From positions 1 through 50,249 of the forward strand of contig CAITLJ010000027.1 of assembly GCA_903893215.1 (NCBI GenBank): DNA of 50,249 nucleotides, written 5' to 3'. Of the stretch, positions 1 through 7,166 are shown piece after piece. Both the position numbers and the translations under genes were made by a program. The first letter of the stretch is position 1, and every line of letters begins with the position of its first letter. The notes below the pieces were generated by a model that was given only the letters and a program-made list of their open reading frames with translations, was not told the origin of the DNA and made no database searches. The stretch is from an uncultured Ferrovum sp. (GTDB lineage Bacteria; Pseudomonadota; Gammaproteobacteria; Burkholderiales; Ferrovaceae).

Positions 1-122
1 CGCTGCTGCTGATGGCGTGGGGCAACTTCCTGCAATCGGGCGGGCGCCTTGGGCTGGCGCTGCTGCTGGCGGGCGCTGTCCTGGTGCTGCCTGCCGCCAA
101 AGCGAAGGCGATCGTGTCGTAA
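1..122 (+). CDS. C-terminal end of a membrane protein (partial)
   Basis: Only the last 39 codons are inside the window, read in frame 3 and ending with TAA at 120-122. The translation is strongly hydrophobic (LLLMAWGNFLQ, then LALLLAGAVLVLP) and ends in a short basic tail, AAKAKAIVS. It fits the last transmembrane helix of an integral membrane protein such as a permease or exporter. The family cannot be named from this fragment. It converges with the secreted gene on the other strand. Confidence 0.55.
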   Translation, partial: LLLMAWGNFLQSGGRLGLALLLAGAVLVLPAAKAKAIVS

Positions 123-182
123 TGAAGCGATAAGCTGGTGAGATTGGCCCCGCCCGAAGCCATGCGCCGTCAAGCAACCCTG

Positions 183-216
183 AAAAAAGACACCCTCCGA
201 ACCTGCGTCCGGGGGG
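183..216 (-). terminator. Rho-independent terminator of the GlcG-like gene
   Basis: Read on the minus strand, CCCCCCG (216-210) pairs with CGGAGGG (199-193), with one G-T wobble, around a 10-base loop. Four bases later comes a run of six T (188-183). It lies 35 bases after the stop of the minus-strand gene ending at 251. Confidence 0.75.
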
Positions 217-250
217 CTGTTGTATGCCGAGTTAAACCGGCTGTACCGGA

Positions 251-1057
251 TCAGTTACCGTAAATGGCACCGGCGGACTGCGCCGAGGTGGGGTTGTTCA
301 GGCACTTCGGATGCTCGAAACCGGCAAACACCTGATTGTCCGTCGGGGTCAGGCTCTGGATCATCTGGTCGAAAGTGGGGCCCTTCGTGCCAGGGGCCAC
401 CGGTGACAGGCCAAGGGCATCACGCACTTTCCAGGCGGTGACATGGTCGGTGCAGGACGTATCGCCCGACACGCCGATGGCACCGATCTTGGCGCCAGCC
501 GTGTTGTACAGGGCCAAGCCGCCACCAAATACGTTGACGCCGCCAATCCGCACACCCACCAGCGGATCTTCTGCCGTGCCGAAAGTGTTCACGCTGCCCT
601 GATAGGCCACCGTGGCATCCACTGGGTTGCTTTCCTGCAGGCCAAACAGGCTGTTGCCCGGTTGCACGGCGGTGAACAGGTTGGCGGTGGACAGGGACAG
701 ATGGACCTGGCTGAAGGCGTTGGCCGTGTTGGCCTTCTGGGCCGAGATCACACGGCTGCCCAGCCAGATGTCATGCGTGACATCGCTGTTGCCGGTCGTG
801 CCGTCCAGCGAATTGGTCACGGCGCAGACCTTGCCCGAACCGTCGATCAGCGTCAGCCACATGGCAAAGCCCAGGCCACCGTTGGCCGTGGACGCCGCCG
901 CCGGCGTGTTCGGCGTGACCTTGCGGATGGTGGAGGTCAGGTGGCTGTAGGACAGCCCGTACTGGGATTGCAACTGTGAGCACGTTTCGGCGTGCGCAAC
1001 AGTACACAGCAGGGCGAGGGATGCAACGACAGACTTGGCGATCAGGGTGTGCTTCAT
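251..1057 (-). CDS. Secreted GlcG/HbpS-family (DUF336) protein
   Basis: 268 residues. The N-terminus is a Sec signal peptide (basic start, hydrophobic core, cleavage after AHA near residue 23), so the product is periplasmic or secreted. The rest has the GlcG/HbpS fold signature: a GGLGFAMWLTLIDGSGKVCAV stretch early on, GGGLALYNTAGAKIGAIGVSG near the end, then a CTDHVTAWKVRDALG-like helix. Family members bind haem or small ligands, and some sit beside glycolate or alcohol oxidation genes. The ligand cannot be predicted here. A good ribosome site (AGGAGA) precedes the ATG. A terminator follows, so the gene is probably monocistronic. Upstream are two GACTTAGGT repeats that may be regulatory. 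Confidence 0.85.
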   Translation of the reverse strand: MKHTLIAKSVVASLALLCTVAHAETCSQLQSQYGLSYSHLTSTIRKVTPNTPAAASTANGGLGFAMWLTLIDGSGKVCAVTNSLDGTTGNSDVTHDIWLGSRVISAQKANTANAFSQVHLSLSTANLFTAVQPGNSLFGLQESNPVDATVAYQGSVNTFGTAEDPLVGVRIGGVNVFGGGLALYNTAGAKIGAIGVSGDTSCTDHVTAWKVRDALGLSPVAPGTKGPTFDQMIQSLTPTDNQVFAGFEHPKCLNNPTSAQSAGAIYGN

Positions 1058-1159
1058 GACAGGTTTCTCCTGGTTCGGTGCTTGAATTTGCCGATTGAGT
1101 TGGACTGGATTGCGTTCCAGTCATCTCAATATAGGAGTCGAGCCCAAGCCATGCCATCA

Positions 1160-1209
1160 GACTTAGGTACTGATTTTCATGACATATTTTAGAAAAATAG
1201 GACTTAGGT
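1160..1209. promoter_or_regulatory. Paired GACTTAGGT direct repeats upstream of the GlcG-like gene
   Basis: GACTTAGGT occurs at 1160-1168 and again at 1201-1209, exactly 41 bases apart (about four helical turns), in the AT-rich region upstream of the minus-strand gene starting at 1057. Each unit is half-palindromic (GAC-TTAG-GTC in the second copy). A TATATT hexamer on the minus strand (around 1124-1129) could be a -10 box, with no good -35 box, which would fit activator dependence. The regulator is unknown. Confidence 0.4.
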
Positions 1210-1313
1210 CATAGGCCGGCACGCGAGATTTCAATGCGCTGTCAACCGTGTCAGGAATTGTGCGTTATACGTTCATTGTCAGCGCGTGCCGCGTCCCCTG
1301 GGGCGCCGCCGCA

Positions 1314-1607
1314 ATGAAGCGATTCCGGACTACAGCTATGGCCTCATCCCGTTCCAGCTATTTACGTAATCTCGCCGAACTGCAACTCGAGCAGGTCGAG
1401 TTGCTCGACGCACCAGCCGCGCGTATTGCCGGCGGTTCGCGTGCCGAAAGCGAACATTTGGCCCGCGTGCTGCGCCTCAGCGCAGCCAGGATGCGTTCGT
1501 TTGCAGAAGCCAACGAGCCCGACCACCAACCGCTGATCGTGCGCGAAGAACGCGAAGCCGGTGTGGGCGCCAAGGATGCAGATGCATGGAGCCGGGCACT
1601 GGCCTGA
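1314..1607 (+). CDS. Small hypothetical protein
   Basis: 97 residues from the ATG at 1314. The frame is open further upstream to a GTG at 1248, and a second ATG lies at 1338. No clear ribosome site decides between them. GC-rich third positions and a coherent composition suggest real coding. The product is polar and mostly helical (YLRNLAELQLEQVELLDAP, then RAESEHLARVLRLSAARM), with no signal peptide, membrane segment or recognised motif. It stands alone between a divergent secreted gene and a convergent glutathione transferase. Function unknown. Confidence 0.4.
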   Translation: MKRFRTTAMASSRSSYLRNLAELQLEQVELLDAPAARIAGGSRAESEHLARVLRLSAARMRSFAEANEPDHQPLIVREEREAGVGAKDADAWSRALA

Positions 1608-1643
1608 ATCCCCTTTGGGCTTGGGCCGCCCGCTCGGGCCGGA

Positions 1644-2339
1644 TCACCCGGCGGAGGGCGCCCGCAGGTCTTGCAACACGACTCCACAGGCCATGATGTC
1701 ATCCTCGTGGGCGGCGTCCCGGGCGGTTTCGAGCAGCGCGGCGGCTTGCCATTCCAGTACCGCCGGATGCGACTGCAAACGCGAGGCATACGCCATACCT
1801 GTTTGGCTTGGCAGGCTCAGGCCGTAGGTCTGGATGCGCATCGCCACCGGCGCAAAAAACGCATCCACTGCGGTGAAGCTGGCGCCCGCCAGCCAAGGGC
1901 CTCCAAAGCGCTGCAGGCCATCGGTCCATAGGGCGTCCATTCGATGCAGGTCGGCCTGCAACGCGGCCGATTGCGCATGCAGGCGAATCCGCACACCAAT
2001 GCTCATCGAGCACTCATTGCGCAGCGCCGGAAAACCACTGTGCATCTCGGCACTGGCGCAGCGCGCCCAGGCGCGGGCATGCACATCGCGTGGCCACACC
2101 TCGGCATGCTGTTCAGCCAGGTACTCCGCGATGGCCAACGAATCCCAGATCACCAGATTGTCGTCATGCAGGCAGGGAACCTTGGCCGTTGGCGAGAAAT
2201 CTTTGAATGCCGTCAGATTGGCGCTGCCCGCAAACAGGTGCAGGTGCTCATTGAACGGCAGGTTGATCGCACGCATCAGGATCCACGGGCGCATTGACCA
2301 CGAGGAGTAGTTCTTGTTACCGATATGTAATTGATACAT
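1644..2339 (-). CDS. Glutathione S-transferase family protein
   Basis: 231 residues, normal length for a cytosolic GST. The N-terminal thioredoxin-like half starts MYQLHIGNKNYSSWSMRPW, with serines at 12-13 in the usual catalytic region. It contains the cis-proline segment (AKVPCL) and the glutathione gamma-glutamyl site (WDSLAIAEYLAE). The C-terminal half is helical, with the FTAVDAFFAPVAMR motif typical of the all-alpha domain. It resembles the YfcF-like class. It probably conjugates or reduces small electrophiles with glutathione; the substrate is unknown. It is not part of the EPS set, and its start is separated from the PEP-CTERM gene by a divergent 345-base region. Confidence 0.88.
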   Translation of the reverse strand: MYQLHIGNKNYSSWSMRPWILMRAINLPFNEHLHLFAGSANLTAFKDFSPTAKVPCLHDDNLVIWDSLAIAEYLAEQHAEVWPRDVHARAWARCASAEMHSGFPALRNECSMSIGVRIRLHAQSAALQADLHRMDALWTDGLQRFGGPWLAGASFTAVDAFFAPVAMRIQTYGLSLPSQTGMAYASRLQSHPAVLEWQAAALLETARDAAHEDDIMACGVVLQDLRAPSAG

Positions 2340-2684
2340 ATACTAATTAACCTACCTTTTGACTACAGGGTTTTTTTGGCAAAAATGCGCCAACAGAGCC
2401 GCAGAGGTCTGGCAAAGGCTGACATTGGTCCTCGCCCGGGCACCGGTTACAGCGCTCATCCAGATTGCACCGATTGCCCCTGGGCGGTCAATGCGCAGGA
2501 TGCGCCGTGCTGCGTCCCTGATTAAACAGGTAATGGGTTGGTTGCCGAACAGTGCGCGCCCGCCCGGCACCGCAAGCTGCCCTTAGCCCATCCGCGCAGG
2601 GAGAGCGGGGTTGGGCCAAGGCGCTGCCTGATGCGGTGCCTTTCCCTTTGGCTCTCCCTACAACAGCATCTGGAGAATCAAGCC
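2340..2684. other. 345-base divergent intergenic region with a structured leader
   Basis: This lies between the GST gene (minus) and the PEP-CTERM gene (plus). The left 60 bases are AT-rich (TTTTGACTACAGGG then a T run) and probably hold the promoters, but no convincing -35/-10 pair could be fixed. The right part is GC-rich. It contains a 9-bp perfect inverted repeat, AGGGAGAGC at 2598-2606 and GCTCTCCCT at 2651-2659, that would fold in the leader just before the ribosome site at 2671-2677. No convincing gene was seen here. Confidence 0.6.
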
Positions 2685-3299
2685 ATGCATACACGCAATC
2701 CTTCTGTTCCGGTTCAGCGCGCTGTCCGTTTCTCTTCCATGTTTCACCGCCGTCCCTGGGCCACGACCATTCCGGCGGCCCTGCTGACGGTGGCCACCCT
2801 GATGGTTGTGCCTACGGCAATGGCGGGCGGCGGCAACCTTGGTACCATCGGGCCGGGCGCCCCGAGTGCCGTGATCGGCGACACCGTCACCGGTGCGTTC
2901 AACGACATCTGGACCTTCAATCTGGCTGGCGCTTCGCAGTTGGCGGCCTCGGCGACCAATGTGTCGATTCTGGTCGGTGGCGTGGCTCAGGGCGACATCC
3001 TGGGTTTTGGGGCCACCCTGAACGGCACGCCGCTCACCCTGACCCAGGTGAACGAGCAACAGGGCACGTTCGAGTATCAGGTGCAACGGCTGACTGGTGC
3101 CACGATTGCAGACCCCGGCAGCTTTACGCTGGACGTGTTCGGCACGGGCATCCACGGTGCCACGAACGCGTCTTACTCGGGCAATATCTTTGCCAACCCA
3201 CCGCTGGTTTCGGCTGTGCCTGAGCCCGCTACCTTGGCATTGATGCTGGCTGGTCTGTCAGCTGTGCTGTTCAGCGCACGGCGTCGTCGTAACGACTGA
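2685..3299 (+). CDS. PEP-CTERM sorting-domain protein (FxDxF-like)
   Basis: 204 residues from the ATG at 2685, which follows a TGGAGAA ribosome site. A long twin-basic N-region and hydrophobic core (TIPAALLTVATLMVVPTAMA) form the signal peptide. The mature part is beta-rich with few charges and contains FNDIWTF, close to the FxDxF signature of one PEP-CTERM subfamily. The C-terminus is a textbook PEP-CTERM signal: VPEP, a hydrophobic helix (LALMLAGLSAVLF), then ARRRR. Such proteins are exported by Sec, held in the inner membrane and cut by an exosortase, here presumably the exosortase B at 7167. Likely an EPS-associated surface protein. A strong terminator follows, so it is monocistronic. Confidence 0.9.
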   Translation: MHTRNPSVPVQRAVRFSSMFHRRPWATTIPAALLTVATLMVVPTAMAGGGNLGTIGPGAPSAVIGDTVTGAFNDIWTFNLAGASQLAASATNVSILVGGVAQGDILGFGATLNGTPLTLTQVNEQQGTFEYQVQRLTGATIADPGSFTLDVFGTGIHGATNASYSGNIFANPPLVSAVPEPATLALMLAGLSAVLFSARRRRND

Positions 3300-3350
3300 A
3301 GGCTAGGGCAGGCACCGCGGGTGCGCGAGTGCCTGCGTTGAAAGTAAAAA

Positions 3351-3381
3351 GGCCCAGCGTGACGACGCTGGGCCTTTTTTT
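3351..3381 (+). terminator. Strong rho-independent terminator after the PEP-CTERM gene
   Basis: GGCCCAGCGT (3351-3360) and ACGCTGGGCC (3365-3374) are perfectly complementary around a GACG loop, followed by seven T (3375-3381). Five A precede the stem, so it could also stop transcription from the other strand. Confidence 0.95.
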
Positions 3382-3745
3382 GCTTTCGGGACAGGTGCTT
3401 TGCCGGGGTTGACTGCGCTACGCAGATCAGCTGTCAAGGCACCACCAGCTTGGCGCCAGCGAGTTCAGACTGGTGGCCAGTCAGACATATCCGAGCTTGG
3501 TGGGTACGCTGCCAAAGCTGGGCGATGTTTCACGGGTCTTACCGGTGAAACAACGCCAATGTATTCTTCGATGGGGGGCCGCGACGGTGCCGTCACTTCG
3601 TGGGGTGCAATCTGGCTCCCCGACTTGGTCTTGCCGACTTCTCGTGGCTGCCTTACTCGATTTTCGTGCCTTTAGCCAGTCCGGTTTCTGTCGCTATCCC
3701 GCTATCTCCTGGCCTTCGGAATCAAGGTCTATAGGTCTTCTTGTC
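3382..3745. other. 364-base region upstream of the GT61-like gene
   Basis: No convincing gene is visible. One frame stays open through it in continuity with the glycosyltransferase, but its translation is not protein-like. The main structure is a 27-base dyad at 3526-3552. The rest shows no clear promoter elements. Confidence 0.5.
3526..3552. promoter_or_regulatory. 27-base near-perfect dyad, possible operator
   Basis: The left arm TGTTTCACgGGT (3526-3537) and right arm ACCgGTGAAACA (3541-3552) are complementary at 11 of 12 positions around a CTT centre. No T run follows, so it is not a terminator. Size and symmetry fit a dimeric repressor site (for example TetR type) or an RNA hairpin. It lies about 195 bases before the proposed start of the GT61-like gene. 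Confidence 0.45.
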
Positions 3746-4801
3746 GTGAATTTCACACCTTTCGTTTACGCTGCAAACCGTGTCCTTGGCCGTACCAAGG
3801 ATATTGCCCAACTGGCGTCGCGCACCTGGACGCTCGAAGCGGAGGCGAGGGAACGTGTACCTTCTGCGTTGTACTTGCCCGATGCCTTGGATCGCGTCAC
3901 CGGACTGGGTCCTTTCACCACGATGGCAGACCAGCGGGGCATCATTGCAGGGGGGGAGGTCACCCACTTGCCTGTTCGCATGCACGAAGTCCGGCGCGCC
4001 ACTTTGCTGGATGGCAGTCTTTACTTGACAAGGCACCGGTCGGCACTGCGCGAAAACACCGCAAGATTCTCCAGGCAGCAATGGAATATTCAGCGCCGCA
4101 ATGAGGGCGCCCTCTGCAGTACGTATTTTGGAGGGCTCTATTTTGGTCATTGGATGACCGATGATCTTCCGCTGACCTTGCTGGCAGGTGAGCATGGAAC
4201 TGCGGTGGCTGTACCTCTGGGGCCGTCAGTACACCGGGACGAGTATCAACGACGCAGTGGTGCGAAGTCCCAAGCCATTGAAGCGGCAGAATTTGATCGA
4301 CTTCTGGTGTTCGAGGATCGGGCGCAAACCCGGTCCAAAATCGGCCGTTACCTCCAAATCAGGCAGGGTTTGCTGGCAAGCGTTCAATCTCAACCAGAAC
4401 ATCCCGGAGTATTCCTGCTGCGTGGAACCAGCGGCGCCAGACGGCTTCTAGAGAACGAATCAACGCTGGCGGACTGGTGTCGTTCGCAGGGAATGAAAGT
4501 GGTGGATCCGATGACGCTGAGCGTAGGGGAGTTGATTGCCGCCACGGCAGGGGCACAACGGGTTGTTGGCGTTGAGGGCAGTCACCTGCTGCACGCCATG
4601 TATACCGCAGCCCCATGCGCCTCCTTCACCGTACTGCTACCGCCCAACCGGTTCTCAAACGTCATCAAATACTGGACCGACGCGTTGAGCATGGGCTATG
4701 CGTTTGTGGTCGGGCGCCCGGGCAAACAAGATACGTTCAGTGTTGACCTTGACGATCTTAAGCGAACCTTGGGACTTTTTGAGGGCCGCGCAGGATGTTA
4801 G
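3746..4801 (+). CDS. Glycosyltransferase family 61-like protein
   Basis: 351 residues from a GTG at 3746. The frame is open back to 3473, but the extra 91 residues are rich in S, R and W and do not look like protein, so the GTG start is preferred. No strong ribosome site is present. It shows the two family hallmarks: GGLYFGHWMTDDLPLTLL (central) and VVGVEGSHLLHAMYTAAP (C-terminal), the regions that in GT61 (DUF563) proteins hold the acceptor and nucleotide-sugar sites. Probably cytoplasmic or membrane-peripheral and acting on the EPS or another surface glycan. It lies between two PEP-CTERM genes, slightly outside the main EPS operons. Base composition is a little less GC-rich than its neighbours. 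Confidence 0.75.
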   Translation: MNFTPFVYAANRVLGRTKDIAQLASRTWTLEAEARERVPSALYLPDALDRVTGLGPFTTMADQRGIIAGGEVTHLPVRMHEVRRATLLDGSLYLTRHRSALRENTARFSRQQWNIQRRNEGALCSTYFGGLYFGHWMTDDLPLTLLAGEHGTAVAVPLGPSVHRDEYQRRSGAKSQAIEAAEFDRLLVFEDRAQTRSKIGRYLQIRQGLLASVQSQPEHPGVFLLRGTSGARRLLENESTLADWCRSQGMKVVDPMTLSVGELIAATAGAQRVVGVEGSHLLHAMYTAAPCASFTVLLPPNRFSNVIKYWTDALSMGYAFVVGRPGKQDTFSVDLDDLKRTLGLFEGRAGC

Positions 4802-4952
4802 TGCGCGCAGGAAGCAGGACCGTGACTGTCACCTCTCAGGCTTCCAGCACGAAAACCAATACCCAGTAGGAATCAGGCTTTTCTGGTTCGATCAGGACCG
4901 CCGGGAAGCCTCTGGCGTCCTGCCGACATACTCAACTGCCCCGCGTCTTTTT

Positions 4953-5324
4953 TTAGGCGTGCTTACGGCGCAGGGTGAAGGCCATCACCAAAACGCCAGC
5001 CAGGCTCAACCATAGGGTCGAGGCTTCGGGCACGGCAGTCGCGGCTGGCCGGGCGGCGTTATCCTCGTGATTGCCCTGCTCCACTTCCTTGAAGCTCAGG
5101 TTGCCCGCTCCAGAACCATTTTCGCCGCTACTGGCGTTAGCCGGCGCCGTCTCAGGCGCGGTGGCTGGATTGGTCTCGCCGGCGGACACGAGCGGTGCAT
5201 CGGAAAGCAGGGGCGGGGTGGTTTGGGATGCCGCATTGAACGATTGATCAGCGCGCGCCTGAACGGCAATCGCGAACAGACCGGCGATCGTAACGGAACG
5301 CAAGATGCAAAGGAGGGTGCGCAT
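4953..5324 (-). CDS. Small PEP-CTERM-like protein with variant PEA signal
   Basis: 123 residues from the ATG at 5324; the frame is open to 5387, but the inner start gives a clean signal peptide (MRTLLCILRSVTIAGLFAIAVQARA). The mature part is short, disordered and rich in A, T, P, N and E. The C-terminus has the tripartite exosortase-type signal, but with VPEAS in place of VPEP, followed by TLWLSLAGVLVMAFTL and RRKHA. Some known PEP-CTERM signals tolerate a changed third residue, so processing by exosortase B is likely but not certain. No strong ribosome site is visible. It converges with the GT61-like gene. Function unknown; it may be a small matrix-associated peptide. Confidence 0.65.
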   Translation of the reverse strand: MRTLLCILRSVTIAGLFAIAVQARADQSFNAASQTTPPLLSDAPLVSAGETNPATAPETAPANASSGENGSGAGNLSFKEVEQGNHEDNAARPAATAVPEASTLWLSLAGVLVMAFTLRRKHA

Positions 5325-5716
5325 GGAAAGGACTCGGTGACAGTTTTGTGAAAAGCTTAAGACGATAATTATCTCTGGTATCTGCATGATAATCCGTTTG
5401 AGTCAAATTGCTAGTGAGACTTTCTTAATTTCACAGAGTTGTAGTAAGTTCACAAAGAAAAACGAGGGGCGTCGCGTTATCAAACGTTCACATGGATAAG
5501 GTACTCTCTGTAGCTGTTTGATCAGCGCGCCCGGCAACACTGCCAACCTCGGTGACTGCAGCATGGTCTTGGTGCGTCGATAGATCTGCTGAACCGAATG
5601 CCAGAACACGCGCGGCCGCGCCAGAAAGCGTTGTGTGCGCTTGAAAACAGTTGAATCACGAAATTTCCTGAACAATTTCCCGCTTCGGTCCGTTGTCGGG
5701 ACTTCAAGCACCCTCC
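5325..5716. other. 392-base divergent region before the first EPS operon
   Basis: It separates the small PEP-CTERM-like gene (minus) from the sugar transferase (plus). Bases 5340-5460 are AT-rich and likely carry promoters for both. They contain TTCACA at 5430, 5449 and 5487 (spacings 19 and 38) and an inverted copy TGTGAA at 5347. A minus-strand frame 5403-5726 is open but has no ribosome site or protein-like pattern, so no gene is called. Near the sugar transferase start there is a GGTCCGTTGTCGGGAC element (5686-5701), loosely like the GTCCG-AA-CGGAC palindrome found near epsA. Confidence 0.5.
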
Positions 5717-7117
5717 ATGACGCCATCAGTCACCGCCAGTCCCAGTTTGTTGAACTCCCGGCTCTCTCCAGCCGCGCTCTTGCGTGCCTTGCTTGAGCCG
5801 TTGGTCATCCAGGCCGCGTTGTTGATCAGCGTCTGGTGGAACGACGAGATGTTCAGCGCGCCTTATCTGGTGCTGGGCATCATCACTTTTTTCCTGACCT
5901 ATCCCGGGCATTTGCCGCTTGGGGCGGGATTGCGACCATTGGCGCGCGACGTGATCGTGGAATGGCTCGGCGTGGCGGCTATCTTGCTGTTTCTGGGATA
6001 TGCCACTCGATATGCCAGCGATTTTCCGCGGGAAGTACTCATCCTTTGGGCGTGGCTGGCCCCGCTGCTGTTGTGGGTGGCTTATGCCATGGTTCCGCTG
6101 GTGTTGCCGACCTTGCTTGCCCTGGAAGGGGGGCCAAGTCGGGCCGTGGTGGTGGGGGCCGGGCCCCTGGGGCGGCGCCTGGGGCAGCAGTTTCTGGACA
6201 GTGCTTTCCTGGGGGTCAAGCTGGTGGGGTATTTCGAAGATCGCGGGCCAGAGCGTCTTGGCGAACTGCCGCCGGCGTCTTCCCCGATCCTTGGCAACAT
6301 TGCGTCTATCGGCGAATTCGTCAAGACGCAGGGTATCGATCTGGTCTATATCACCCTGCCGATGGGGCTGCAGCCACGCAGCCTGGACATCCTGGCCCAG
6401 TTGCGCGACACCACGGCCTCGATCTATTTCGCGCCAGACATTTTCCTGCTCGACCTGATCCAGGCGCGGATGGACACCATCAACGGAATTCCGGTAGTTG
6501 CTGCCTGTGAGTCGCCGTTCTTCGGCGTGAACGGCCTGATCAAGCGGATCAGCGATATCCTGTTAGGTCTGCTGATCCTGATCCTCATTGCGCCGGTGAT
6601 GTTGGTGGTGGCAATGTTGGTCAAGCGCAGCTCTGCGGGACCGGTGCTGTTCAAGCAGCGTCGATACGGTCTGGATGGGCGCGAAATCCTGGTCTACAAA
6701 TTTCGCACGATGCGGGTAGCCGAGGACGGTGATGTGATTCGCCAGGCGACGCGTGACGACGAGCGGGTGACGCGTATTGGGCGGGTGTTGCGCCGCACTT
6801 CGCTGGATGAACTGCCGCAATTCATCAACGTATTGCAGGGACGCATGAGTATTGTGGGGCCGCGGCCGCACGCCGTTGCCCACAACGAGGAATACCGCAA
6901 GCGCATCAAGGGCTACATGGTGCGCCATAAGGTCAAGCCTGGTATCACCGGTTGGGCGCAGGTGAACGGTTTTCGCGGCGAAACCGACAAGCTGGAGAAG
7001 ATGGAGTCCCGCATCGAGCATGACCTTGAGTACCTGCGTAACTGGTCTCTGCGGCTGGATCTCGCAATCATCCTGCGCACCGTCTGGCTGGTATTGAGAG
7101 ACAGCAAGGCCTATTGA
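5717..7117 (+). CDS. epsB: Undecaprenyl-phosphate sugar phosphotransferase (priming, EpsB/WcaJ type)
   Basis: 466 residues from the ATG at 5717 (a TTG at 5693 is an alternative). It has four to five N-terminal membrane helices, then a CoA-binding/Rossmann-like segment (AVVVGAGPLGRRLGQQF). A further helix (ISDILLGLLILILIAPVMLVV) leads into the bacterial sugar-transferase domain with its conserved blocks: GPVLFKQRRYGLDGREILVYKFRTM, RTSLDELPQFINVLQGRMSIVGPRPH and KPGITGWAQVNGFRGE. The enzyme transfers a hexose-1-phosphate from UDP-sugar to undecaprenyl phosphate, the first step of repeat-unit assembly. It heads an operon with exosortase B 49 bases downstream, the standard order in these loci. 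The exact sugar (glucose is most likely) is inferred from the family. Confidence 0.93.
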   Translation: MTPSVTASPSLLNSRLSPAALLRALLEPLVIQAALLISVWWNDEMFSAPYLVLGIITFFLTYPGHLPLGAGLRPLARDVIVEWLGVAAILLFLGYATRYASDFPREVLILWAWLAPLLLWVAYAMVPLVLPTLLALEGGPSRAVVVGAGPLGRRLGQQFLDSAFLGVKLVGYFEDRGPERLGELPPASSPILGNIASIGEFVKTQGIDLVYITLPMGLQPRSLDILAQLRDTTASIYFAPDIFLLDLIQARMDTINGIPVVAACESPFFGVNGLIKRISDILLGLLILILIAPVMLVVAMLVKRSSAGPVLFKQRRYGLDGREILVYKFRTMRVAEDGDVIRQATRDDERVTRIGRVLRRTSLDELPQFINVLQGRMSIVGPRPHAVAHNEEYRKRIKGYMVRHKVKPGITGWAQVNGFRGETDKLEKMESRIEHDLEYLRNWSLRLDLAIILRTVWLVLRDSKAY

Positions 7118-7166
7118 CCGTGCGCTTCCTTCATCGCCCTTCGCACCTAACCCTAAACGCACTGTC

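Noticed and set aside
5403-5726. 107-codon minus-strand frame before the sugar transferase
   Set aside because: It overlaps the start of epsB, has no ribosome site and no recognisable pattern, and covers an AT-rich promoter-like region.
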